Below are positions 36,022 through 43,720 of a stretch of 64,000 bases of DNA, one piece after another. Every line of letters begins with the position of its first letter. Position 1 is the first letter of the stretch. The notes under the pieces are model-generated. The model was not told the DNA's origin. It did no database searches and worked only from the letters and a program-made list of their open reading frames with translations. Where the stretch lies: positions 83,590-147,589 of the forward strand of contig NZ_NVQE01000012.1 in the NCBI RefSeq assembly GCF_002591975.1. Direction: 5' to 3'. The translations under genes and the position numbers were made by a program. This DNA is from Mycobacterium neglectum. Lineage in GTDB: Bacteria > Actinomycetota > Actinomycetes > Mycobacteriales > Mycobacteriaceae.

Positions 36022-37401
36022 ATGAAGTTCATCCAGTACTACTTGGATTGTCTGTCGCATGCGTCGTATTTGATCGCTGACGAAACAACAAGGCGCGCAG
36101 TGGTTGTCGATCCGCAGCGCGATGTGTCCGAGTATCTGGCTGACGCCAAGGAATTGGGCCAGACCATCGAGCTGGTGATCGAGACCCACTTTCACGCCGA
36201 CTTCCTGTCCGGTCACCTCGAGCTGGCCAAGGCGACGGGCGCAAAGATCGTCTTCTCCTCGGTCGCCGAGACCGAGTTCGAGTCGATGGGGGTTGCCGAC
36301 GGCGAGATCTACTCGCTGGGTCAGGTGACTTTGGAATTCCGCCACACCCCTGGTCACACTCCGGAGTCTCTGAGCGTCGTGGTCTACGAGCACGCCGACG
36401 ACGCGGTTCCCTACGGCGTGCTGACCGGCGATGCGCTGTTCATCGGCGACGTCGGGCGGCCCGACCTGCTGGCCTCGATCGGGTTCACCCGCGAGGAACT
36501 GGCCGACAAACTCTATGACTCACTGCACAACAAGCTGATGACCCTGCCCGACGCCACCCGGGTGTACCCCGCGCACGGGGCGGGTTCGGCGTGCGGCAAG
36601 AACCTGTCCACCGACCTGTGGTCCACGATGGGCGATCAGAAGGCCACCAACTACGCGCTGCGCGCCCCGGACAAGGCCACCTTCATGAACCTGGTCACCG
36701 AGGGCCAACCGCCGGCGCCGGGCTACTTCGTCTACGACGCGATCCTCAACCGCAAAGACCGCGAACTGCTCGACGAGACCAAGATGCCGACCGCCATGAG
36801 CTACCCACAGGTGCTCGAGGCAATCGACGGCGGCGCCGTATTGGTCGACGGCCGCACCCCCGAGGAGTTCGCGTTGGGGCACCTGCGGCGCGCGGTCAAC
36901 ATCGGTCTGGAAGGCCGCTATGCCGAATTCGCCGGCTCGGTGCTGCCGTCAGACGTCGACATCGTGCTGTTCACCGAGCCCGGTCAGGAACTGGAGGGCA
37001 AAAATCGGCTCGCCCGCATCGGTTTCGACCGGGTGATCGGCTACCTCGACAAGCCCTTCGAGGTGATGTTCGAGAATCGCGACGACGTTCAGGTGGCCTC
37101 ACGACTGACGGCCAAGGCATTCGACGAACGCACGGCGCAGGTCGCCGGGCTGCAGATCGTCGATGTCCGCAATCCGGGCGAGGTCGAGGCCGGCGCCATC
37201 CCCAACGCGATCTCGATCCCCTTGGGCCAGTTGCCCGCCCGGCTGGGTGAACTCGATCCCACCGCGCCGACCGTCGTGTACTGCGCTGGAGGCTACCGGT
37301 CATCGGTCGCGGCCAGCCTGCTGCGCCAGCACGGCTTCACCGATGTCAGCGACATCCTGGGCGGCTTCGGCGCCTGGGAAGACGCCACCCAGAACGCCTG
37401 A
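36022..37401 (+). CDS. Persulfide dioxygenase-rhodanese fusion (CstB-like)
   Basis: The 459-residue protein begins with a metallo-beta-lactamase-fold dioxygenase (iron ligands in THFHAD, H56/H58/D60, later HTPGHTPES and YPAHGAGS) that oxidises glutathione- or CoA-type persulfide to sulfite. Two rhodanese domains follow: the first (about 270-345) has no cysteine in its loop (VLFTEPGQE), the second has active C421 in VVYCAGGYRSS. This is the layout of S. aureus CstB. It starts the plus-strand operon under operators 4 and 5, upstream of SQR. Confidence 0.9.
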   Translation: MKFIQYYLDCLSHASYLIADETTRRAVVVDPQRDVSEYLADAKELGQTIELVIETHFHADFLSGHLELAKATGAKIVFSSVAETEFESMGVADGEIYSLGQVTLEFRHTPGHTPESLSVVVYEHADDAVPYGVLTGDALFIGDVGRPDLLASIGFTREELADKLYDSLHNKLMTLPDATRVYPAHGAGSACGKNLSTDLWSTMGDQKATNYALRAPDKATFMNLVTEGQPPAPGYFVYDAILNRKDRELLDETKMPTAMSYPQVLEAIDGGAVLVDGRTPEEFALGHLRRAVNIGLEGRYAEFAGSVLPSDVDIVLFTEPGQELEGKNRLARIGFDRVIGYLDKPFEVMFENRDDVQVASRLTAKAFDERTAQVAGLQIVDVRNPGEVEAGAIPNAISIPLGQLPARLGELDPTAPTVVYCAGGYRSSVAASLLRQHGFTDVSDILGGFGAWEDATQNA

Positions 37402-37422
37402 CCGACAACAGGAGACACGTAG

Positions 37423-38625
37423 ATGACCACCAAGGCCAAACACCAGATCCTGATCGTCGGCGGCGGAACCGCCGGCATCACTGTCGCGGCGCGGCTGCTT
37501 CGCAAGGGCTACTCCGATGTCGCAGTCATCGAGCCGTCGAGTGCGCATTACTACCAGCCGCTGTGGACGCTCGTCGGCGGAGGGCAGGCGAAGGCGGCGT
37601 CGACAGAGCGCCCCGAATCGTCGGTGATGCCGAAGGGGGCCACCTGGATCAAGAACGCTGCCAACGCCTTTGATCCGGACAACAACACGGTCATGTGCGC
37701 TGATGGGGCGAGCTACGCCTACGACGTGCTCGTGGTCTGTCCCGGAATCCAGCTCGATTGGCAGAGCACCGAGGGGCTCGAGGACGCTCTTGGCCGCGAC
37801 GGCGTGTCGTCGAACTACCGGTTCGACCTGGCGCCGCGCACCTGGGACTTCATCCGCTCCCTGCGGTCGGGCACCGCGGTGTTCACGGTCCCCTCCGGTG
37901 CGATCAAATGTGCCGGGGCTCCGCAGAAGATCGCGTACCTGGCGTCGGACTACTGGCGCACACAGGGCGTGCTGAAGGACATCGACGTCCACCTCGTCAT
38001 GCCGGGTCCGCGACCCTTCGGGATCCCGGCAATCGCCGACAGCCTCGATGCGGTCATCGCCGACTACGGCATCACATTGCACAGCAGCTCCGAGGTGACC
38101 TCCGTCGACGCCGCATCGCACAAGGTCGGCATCACCAGCGTCGGCCCAGGTGGTACCGACACGATGCTGCCTTACGACGTGCTGCACGCCGTACCGCGGC
38201 AGTCGGCGCCGGACTGGATCAAGTCCAGTCCGCTGTCGACCGGCGATGCGGTCGGGTACGTCGAGATCGACAAGCACACCATGCAACACGTTCGGTACCC
38301 CAACGTCTTCAGCCTCGGCGACGCCGGTTCGTCGCCGAACTCGAAGACGGGCGCGGCGATCCGCAAGCAGGCACCCGTCGTCGTCGACAACATCGACGCG
38401 TTCCTGAGGCGGCAACCGTTGCGCGCGTCGTACGACGGATACTCGTCGTGCCCGATCGTTACCTCGTCGCACGCGATGCTGCTCGCCGAATTCGACTACG
38501 ACCTGAACTTGGAACCGTCGTTCCCGTTGCTCGATCCGACGAAGCCCCACCGGGCGTACTGGTACCTCAAGAAGTACGGTCTGCCCTTCATGTACTGGAA
38601 CCTCATGCTCAAGGGCCTGGCCTAG
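37423..38625 (+). CDS. sqr: Sulfide:quinone oxidoreductase
   Basis: The 400-residue flavoprotein has an N-terminal FAD loop (ILIVGGGTAGITVAARLL), QPLWTLVGGG and the SQR-type segment FTVPSGAIKCAGAPQKIAYLASD. Cysteines C106 (VVCPG), C163 (IKCAG) and C343 (SSCPIV) fit the redox cysteines of SQR. It oxidises sulfide to persulfide and passes electrons to menaquinone at the membrane surface. It lies 21 bp after the CstB-like gene; its product is the substrate of that enzyme. Confidence 0.87.
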   Translation: MTTKAKHQILIVGGGTAGITVAARLLRKGYSDVAVIEPSSAHYYQPLWTLVGGGQAKAASTERPESSVMPKGATWIKNAANAFDPDNNTVMCADGASYAYDVLVVCPGIQLDWQSTEGLEDALGRDGVSSNYRFDLAPRTWDFIRSLRSGTAVFTVPSGAIKCAGAPQKIAYLASDYWRTQGVLKDIDVHLVMPGPRPFGIPAIADSLDAVIADYGITLHSSSEVTSVDAASHKVGITSVGPGGTDTMLPYDVLHAVPRQSAPDWIKSSPLSTGDAVGYVEIDKHTMQHVRYPNVFSLGDAGSSPNSKTGAAIRKQAPVVVDNIDAFLRRQPLRASYDGYSSCPIVTSSHAMLLAEFDYDLNLEPSFPLLDPTKPHRAYWYLKKYGLPFMYWNLMLKGLA

Positions 38626-38671
38626 CAATTCGACTGCGCCCCTTGTAAACACGACAAAGAGAGGGAAAACA

Positions 38672-39034
38672 ATGACAATCAAGAACCTGTCCGGAGCCGA
38701 CTTCGAGTCCACGATCACCGACAACCCGATCGTGTTGATCGACTTCTGGGCCTCCTGGTGCGGACCGTGTCGGGCCTTCGCCCCGGTATTCGACCGCTCG
38801 GCGCAGTCGCATCCCGACGTGGTGCATGCCAAGGTCGACACCGAAGCGGAGGGGCAATTGGCCGCGGCACTGGAGATCCAGTCGATCCCGACCGTGATGG
38901 CCTTCCGTGACGGCGTGCTCGTCTACCGCCAGCCCGGCGCCCTGCCTGCAGCCGCCCTCGAGGACCTGATCACCCGGGTCAAGGCGCTCGACATGGCCGA
39001 GGTCCACGCCAAGATCGCCGCGGCGAAGTCCTGA
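38672..39034 (+). CDS. Thioredoxin
   Basis: The 120-residue protein has the thioredoxin core with FWASWCGPCRAF (C30, C33) and the cis-Pro loop SIPTVMAF. In this operon it probably releases sulfur from persulfidated enzymes or reduces the downstream peroxiredoxin. It has a GAGGG ribosome site and a 46-bp gap from SQR. A housekeeping trxA is expected elsewhere. Confidence 0.9.
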   Translation: MTIKNLSGADFESTITDNPIVLIDFWASWCGPCRAFAPVFDRSAQSHPDVVHAKVDTEAEGQLAAALEIQSIPTVMAFRDGVLVYRQPGALPAAALEDLITRVKALDMAEVHAKIAAAKS

Positions 39035-39059
39035 TCGCATTCACAAGCAAGGAGATCCA

Positions 39060-39239
39060 ATGTGCTACCCCGAGAAGTGCCCCCGCTGCGGAAGGACCGG
39101 CTGGGCCGGCTGCGGTCAACACGTCGACGACGTGATGAGTTCGGTGCCCCCGGCCCAACGATGCACCTGCGACAGCGATTCCGCGCCCGAGCCCAGATCC
39201 ACCATCACAAGCACTCCATTTCACCGCCGACAAAGATAG
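39060..39239 (+). CDS. Small cysteine-rich protein (59 residues)
   Basis: ATG at 39060 has AAGGAG 6 bp upstream and opens a 59-residue frame starting MCYPEKCPRCGRTGWAGCG and including RCTCD. Cysteines are at 2, 7, 10, 18, 35 and 37 (C-x4-C-x2-C-x7-C-x16-C-x-C), with H21 between. The N-terminal 37 residues look like a zinc or persulfide-binding knuckle; the last 20 are polar and probably disordered. It sits between thioredoxin and peroxiredoxin genes with tight spacing, so it is clearly part of the sulfur operon. I know of no assigned function; sulfur carrier, zinc-ribbon adaptor or redox partner are options. Confidence 0.8.
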   Translation: MCYPEKCPRCGRTGWAGCGQHVDDVMSSVPPAQRCTCDSDSAPEPRSTITSTPFHRRQR

Positions 39240-39249
39240 AGGGACCCAC

Positions 39250-39975
39250 ATGACCACCATCGACACCCCCGCCCCCGCAACCACCATGCCGCGCATCGGT
39301 GATCCGGCTCCGGTCTTCACCGCCCAAACCACCCAGGGCGAAATCAACTTCCCCGCCGACTACGCCGGCAAGTGGGTGATCTTGTTCTCCCACCCGGCCG
39401 ACTTCACGCCGGTCTGCACCAGCGAATTCATGACGTTCGCCACGATGCAGGAGCAGTTCGCGGCCTACCACACCGAACTCGTCGGCCTGTCGGTCGACGG
39501 TCTCTACAGCCACATCGCCTGGCTGCGGACCATCAAGGACAAGATCTCCTACCGCGACATGAAGGACGTCGAAGTCACCTTCCCGCTGATCGAGGACGTC
39601 TCGATGGAAGTTGCCCGCAAGTACGGGATGATCATGCCGGGCGAGGATTCGACCAAGGCCGTGCGCGCGGTGTTCGTCATCGACCCCACGGGCACGATCC
39701 GCGCCGTCATCTACTACCCGCTGAGCCTGGGCCGCAACTTCGACGAGTTGCTGCGCGTCATCCAGGCGCTGCAGACAGCCGACCACTTCTCAGTCGCGAC
39801 ACCGGCCGACTGGCGCCCTGGCGACCGGGTCATCGTGCCGCCTGCCGGCTCGTGTGGCACCGCCAAGGAGCGCATGGACGGCCACGTCAACGGCGTCGAG
39901 TGCGAGGACTGGTTCTTCTGCACCAAGGAGATCTCCGCGCAGGAAGTCGAGGCCGCCATCCGCAATCACCAATAG
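39250..39975 (+). CDS. Peroxiredoxin (Prx6-like, AhpC/TSA)
   Basis: The 241-residue protein has the peroxidatic site HPADFTPVCTSEF (C56) and the Prx6-type C-terminal extension (WRPGDRVIVPP, about residues 185-240) with further cysteines in SCGTAKERM and CEDWFFCTKE. It reduces peroxides, and in this operon perhaps also persulfides. It starts 10 bp after the cysteine-rich gene with its own GAGGG site. The third and fourth cysteines are unusual for 1-Cys members and may act as resolving residues. Confidence 0.87.
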   Translation: MTTIDTPAPATTMPRIGDPAPVFTAQTTQGEINFPADYAGKWVILFSHPADFTPVCTSEFMTFATMQEQFAAYHTELVGLSVDGLYSHIAWLRTIKDKISYRDMKDVEVTFPLIEDVSMEVARKYGMIMPGEDSTKAVRAVFVIDPTGTIRAVIYYPLSLGRNFDELLRVIQALQTADHFSVATPADWRPGDRVIVPPAGSCGTAKERMDGHVNGVECEDWFFCTKEISAQEVEAAIRNHQ

Positions 39976-39992
39976 GGCACACTGGACAGTGA

Positions 39993-40008
39993 ATACCCCC
40001 ATGGGTAA
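39993..40008. promoter_or_regulatory. CstR-type operator, copy 6
   Basis: ATACCCCCATGGGTAA matches the operator pattern with a single change at the last base. It is 30 bp upstream of the DUF302 gene and marks a second, internal promoter of the regulon driving the DUF302, TauE and second dioxygenase genes. Confidence 0.75.
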
Positions 40009-40038
40009 TGTGGGCCAAGTCAGTGAAAGGAGGCGAAC

Positions 40039-40452
40039 ATGGCACTTGCCATATCGACCACACTGCGGGCGTCGTTCGATGACGCAGTAGAGATGACCCG
40101 AAAGGCGCTTTCCGATCAGGGTTTTGGAGTTCTCACCGAGATCGACGTCAAGGCCACGTTGAAGGCGAAGCTGGGCGAAGACATGGAGGACTATCTGATT
40201 CTCGGGGCGTGCAATCCACCACTGGCACACCGCGCCGTCAACGTGGATCGAAAGATCGGGTTGTTGTTGCCATGCAACGTGGTGGTCCGCTCGGATCCCG
40301 CCCACGTCGGCACCGTGATCGTCGACGCGATGGACCCCCAGATCATGGTTCAGGTGGCCGACGAGCCGGGCCTGCGTGAGGTCGCCGACGACGCGGCCGC
40401 AAAGCTGCATGCCGCGATCGACGCGCTGTCCCAGACGACACCCGCGAAATAG
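40039..40452 (+). CDS. DUF302 domain-containing protein
   Basis: The 137-residue protein has the DUF302 pattern: FDDAVEMTRKALSDQGFGVLTEIDV, then ILGACNPPLAHRAV and LLPCNVVVR with two conserved cysteines. The fold is known but the role is not; members are frequently found beside sulfur oxidation and metal genes, and the cysteines could bind sulfur. An AAAGGAGG site precedes the ATG, and operator 6 lies upstream. Confidence 0.85.
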   Translation: MALAISTTLRASFDDAVEMTRKALSDQGFGVLTEIDVKATLKAKLGEDMEDYLILGACNPPLAHRAVNVDRKIGLLLPCNVVVRSDPAHVGTVIVDAMDPQIMVQVADEPGLREVADDAAAKLHAAIDALSQTTPAK

Positions 40453-40488
40453 TCGGAGCCCCGCCATGTGCGGGCGAAGGTCCAAAAA

Positions 40489-41262
40489 GTGAGCATCGGG
40501 ATCGCACTCGCGCTGGGCGCCGTGATCGGTGTGCTCCTGGGCTTGCTCGGCGGCGGCGGATCCATCCTTGCGGTACCGGCACTGGTCTACGTACTGGGTC
40601 TTGGTGTCGAACATGCGATTCCGATGTCCCTGATAGTGATCGGCATAGCCTCCGCGGTCGGTGCGCTGCCCAAGGTCCGCGCGCACCAGGTGCAGTGGCG
40701 ACTGGCAGGAATCTTCGCGGCTGCCGGCATCCCGGCTACTTTCATCGGTACCGTGATCGGCAAGCACCTGCCGCAGTCGGTCCTACTGATCGGCTTCGCG
40801 TCGGTGATGGTGGTGGCCGGAATCCGGATGCTGCAGGAAACCGGGGACACCGGAACCGCCTGCAGTGTGGGTGACTCCGGAATCAACTGGCGTCGTTGCG
40901 CCCCGCGGTCGATCCCCGCCGGATTTGTCGTCGGTCTGTTGACAGGGCTGTTCGGTGTCGGCGGCGGATTCCTGATCATCCCGGCATTGGTGCTGATGCT
41001 CGGCGTGGAAATGCCGATCGCGATCGGCACCTCACTCCTCATCATCGTCGCCAATTCCGCCGCCGGCGTGATCTCCCATCTGGGCGGGGCCGGCATCGAC
41101 TGGTCGATCACCGCCGCGTTCGTCGGCACCGCGATCGTCGGCTCGCTCATCACCGGCCACTACGGCACCAAGCTCGAAACGGCCAGACTCCAGCGCTGGT
41201 TCGCCTACCTCATCTTCACCGTGGCGGCCTACGTACTGCTGGACACCATCGTTCTTCGCTGA
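40489..41262 (+). CDS. Sulfite exporter TauE/SafE family protein, second copy
   Basis: The 257-residue membrane protein shows the two TauE repeats (GLLGGGGSILAVPALVYVLG and GLFGVGGGFLIIPALVLMLG) and about eight helices. GTG at 40489 is preferred over GTG at 40468 because it places the first helix at the N-terminus as in the family. It is downstream of the DUF302 gene and upstream of the second dioxygenase gene, in the transcript from operator 6. Its loops differ from the copy at 34342, so the two may carry different anions. Confidence 0.85.
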   Translation: MSIGIALALGAVIGVLLGLLGGGGSILAVPALVYVLGLGVEHAIPMSLIVIGIASAVGALPKVRAHQVQWRLAGIFAAAGIPATFIGTVIGKHLPQSVLLIGFASVMVVAGIRMLQETGDTGTACSVGDSGINWRRCAPRSIPAGFVVGLLTGLFGVGGGFLIIPALVLMLGVEMPIAIGTSLLIIVANSAAGVISHLGGAGIDWSITAAFVGTAIVGSLITGHYGTKLETARLQRWFAYLIFTVAAYVLLDTIVLR

Positions 41263-41282
41263 GACCTCTGGAAGGAGATCCA

Positions 41283-42629
41283 ATGGACATATCCATCATC
41301 GAAACCTCTGGGCTGGGCGACCGCAGCTATTTGGTCGGCCACGGTGGCACCGCCGTCGTCATCGACCCCCAGCGGGACATTGACCGAATCCTGTCGCTGG
41401 CCCGGGACCGCGGGGTGACGATCACTCACGTGGTGGAGACCCATATCCACAATGACTACGTCACCGGCGGATTGGAGTTGGCGCGCACTGTCGGGGCGGA
41501 GTACGTGGTTCCCGCCGGCGACGACGTCGCCTACGACCGCCGGCCGGTTCACGACGGCGATGTCATCGATGCTGGTCCAATTCAGTTGCGGGCCATGCAC
41601 ACTCCAGGCCACACTCACCACCACGTCAGTTATGTATTGCGCGACACGACAGGAAACGTCCAAGGCGTGTTCACCGGCGGGTCGATGCTGCACGGCACCA
41701 CTGGTCGCACCGACCTGGTCGGCGCCGAACACACCGAAGCGCTGACCCATGCGCAATACAACTCGGTGCGGCGTCTCGCAGACGAGCTGCCAGCCGACAC
41801 GAGGGTGTTCCCGACTCATGGCTTCGGCAGCTTCTGTTCCGCCACCCCGGCGAGTGGCGATGACTCCACCATTGCGGACGAACTCGTCACCAACCCGGCG
41901 CTGACCCAAGACGAGCAGACCTACGTCGCCGAACTGCTCGCCGGACTATCCGACTACCCTGCCTACTACGCGCACATGGGAGTCATCAACAAGGCCGGCC
42001 CGCCGCCGGTTGACCTGTCGCTTCCCATAGCGGTGGATCCCGAAGAACTGCTCACCCGCATCGAGGCTGGAGAGTGGGTTGTCGACCTTCGGAACCGCAC
42101 GGCGTTCGCCGCCGGTCATCTCGCCGGCACCCGAGGCTTCGAACTGTCGGAATCCTTCGTCACCTACCTGGGCTGGCTATACAGCTGGGGCGAACCGCTC
42201 ACCTTGATTGGTGAGAACACCGACCAGATCGCCGAGGCCAGAAGGCAACTCGTGCGCATCGGTATCGACAAGCTCGACGGAGCAGCGGTCGGGGAAGTCG
42301 GCAGCCTCAGCGCAGGGACCAAGCTGCGCTCCTACCGCGTCGCGTCCTTCACCGACCTCGCCGAGGTCCTCGAATCCGAGGACTTCACCATCCTCGACGT
42401 CCGTCAGCAACAGGAATACGAAAGCAGCCACATCCCCGGCGCGGTGAACATTCCTCTGCACAAGCTCATCGAGCGGATGTCGGATGTGCCCGAAGGCGAG
42501 GTCTGGGTGCACTGCGCATCGGGCTACCGGTCCTCCATCGCGGCATCGATGATCGACCGGCCAGGGCGCACAGTCGTGCTCGTCGACGACGAGTACGAGA
42601 ACGCCGAGAAGCTCCAGCTCACCAGCTGA
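41283..42629 (+). CDS. Second persulfide dioxygenase-like MBL/rhodanese fusion
   Basis: The 448-residue protein has the metallo-hydrolase ligands THIHND, HTPGHTHHH and PTHGFGSF, then two rhodanese domains. The first (about 255-345) lacks a cysteine in its loop; the second has WVHCASGYRSS with the active cysteine. It is only distantly similar to the protein at 36022 (HIHND instead of HFHAD, extra His residues in HTHHH), which suggests a different thiol or polysulfide substrate. The open frame extends back through the TauE gene, but ATG at 41283 with AAGGAG is the clear start. Confidence 0.87.
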   Translation: MDISIIETSGLGDRSYLVGHGGTAVVIDPQRDIDRILSLARDRGVTITHVVETHIHNDYVTGGLELARTVGAEYVVPAGDDVAYDRRPVHDGDVIDAGPIQLRAMHTPGHTHHHVSYVLRDTTGNVQGVFTGGSMLHGTTGRTDLVGAEHTEALTHAQYNSVRRLADELPADTRVFPTHGFGSFCSATPASGDDSTIADELVTNPALTQDEQTYVAELLAGLSDYPAYYAHMGVINKAGPPPVDLSLPIAVDPEELLTRIEAGEWVVDLRNRTAFAAGHLAGTRGFELSESFVTYLGWLYSWGEPLTLIGENTDQIAEARRQLVRIGIDKLDGAAVGEVGSLSAGTKLRSYRVASFTDLAEVLESEDFTILDVRQQQEYESSHIPGAVNIPLHKLIERMSDVPEGEVWVHCASGYRSSIAASMIDRPGRTVVLVDDEYENAEKLQLTS

Positions 42630-42714
42630 TACCAGCCCGCGCCAAGATCGCTACTCGGAAGGCCGAAACAGCCCGCGGTGCGCGGTGCCTGATCAGTCGG
42701 CCAATGGCTCCTGT

Positions 42715-43590
42715 TCAGCCGGTATGTCGGTGGTCCTGCGCATAAGCCTTGATGACGGAGTCGGTGTCCCCACCGAGTTGCAGGAACTCTTCGTCGAGCA
42801 GGCCGGTGAGGCTGTCCACCGCGGCTAAGAGCATGGCACCGGCGAGCCGTGTCTGCGGCTGTTCACTCGCCGCGGCCTCCCTAGCAAGATCGGTCGCATA
42901 TTCGAGCGAAAACGCCAATGACGCGTCTGCTTCGAGGTCCCGAAAGTAATAGGTCGCACCGTATTGCGTGAAGTCGTTTCGGGCCTCGACGACGGTATTG
43001 GCAAGTCCAGCGAGAACGTCGGCGGGAACTGCCCCGATGCCCAGGTCCGGATTGGCTCGTCGCGCCTCACGCAGAGTCGAGAGTTGAAGCGCCAGAACGC
43101 GTCTGCGGTGAAGGGCAGGATAGATCTGGAGGACCCAGGATACGGCCGCCGTGAGAAGCATGAATCCGAAGAGCGCCTCGAGTGGGACTATCAGGCGAAG
43201 AAACGGGGACGTGGGCACGATGTCGCCGAACCCTAGTGTGCCGATCGTCACCAGCGACACATACAGGGAATCGAAAACCTCGTTACGGTGGGCAGCATTC
43301 AATTCTGAACTGTAGGCGAAGCCATCTGGCATCTGCGCCAGGTACAGCATGGCCCACCCGACGATGGCGATCGCTCCCCAAGTCAACACGACCAGGGCGA
43401 TCCCGAGTGGGCCCGTCAGCGATGCGATCCGGCGATCCGAGGGGAACAACCGCAGCAGCCGCCAGACGAACTTCATCACTTGCGGAGCGATACTCCCGTG
43501 ACCTATCGGATGGAACAACGTGTGAAAAACGTCGCGAACCACCACTGCCACGAGTAGTGCCCCAACTATCGCGATTACCCAGTCCGTCAC
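42715..43590 (-). CDS. Two-helix ion channel protein (potassium channel-like)
   Basis: The 291-residue protein has an N-terminal helix, two further helices around a pore loop YVSLVTIGTLGFGDIVPTS (selectivity filter TLGFGD, compare TVGYGD of potassium channels), a fourth helix and a cytoplasmic C-terminal helical domain of about 130 residues with no RCK/TrkA-N motif. It probably conducts potassium or a similar cation. The promoter carries the paired DosR-like boxes at 43648-43687, so hypoxia-linked expression is likely. Confidence 0.78.
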   Translation of the reverse strand: MTDWVIAIVGALLVAVVVRDVFHTLFHPIGHGSIAPQVMKFVWRLLRLFPSDRRIASLTGPLGIALVVLTWGAIAIVGWAMLYLAQMPDGFAYSSELNAAHRNEVFDSLYVSLVTIGTLGFGDIVPTSPFLRLIVPLEALFGFMLLTAAVSWVLQIYPALHRRRVLALQLSTLREARRANPDLGIGAVPADVLAGLANTVVEARNDFTQYGATYYFRDLEADASLAFSLEYATDLAREAAASEQPQTRLAGAMLLAAVDSLTGLLDEEFLQLGGDTDSVIKAYAQDHRHTG

Positions 43591-43647
43591 GCATCTCCTC
43601 GTTAGCAGCCGGCAAGCTCATGAAATCGGACCGCCAGCTTATGGCTT

Positions 43648-43687
43648 AGAGTCGAAGGTCCTCGGCCTCAATGTCCAATGCGCTCTA
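43648..43687. promoter_or_regulatory. Paired DosR-like boxes in a divergent promoter
   Basis: AGAGTCGAAGGTCCT (43648-43662) and the adjoining CAATGTCCAATGCGCTC (43670-43686) repeat the layout found at 33917-33955, with 30 of 40 identical bases. They lie between the ion channel gene (start 43590) and the KAS III-like gene (start 43721) and could serve both. Confidence 0.7.
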
Positions 43688-43720
43688 CTTTCTCATGGTC
43701 AGACGCCACATGATCGACTG

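Noticed and set aside
40472..40483. GGGCGAAGGTCC, which looks like a DosR box, just before the second TauE gene
   Set aside because: It is unpaired, lies in the ribosome-binding region only 5 bp before the start codon, and the gene belongs to the sulfur transcript.
40896..41282. Upstream extension of the second persulfide dioxygenase frame
   Set aside because: It overlaps the TauE gene in another frame and is arginine-rich; the ATG at 41283 with AAGGAG is the true start.
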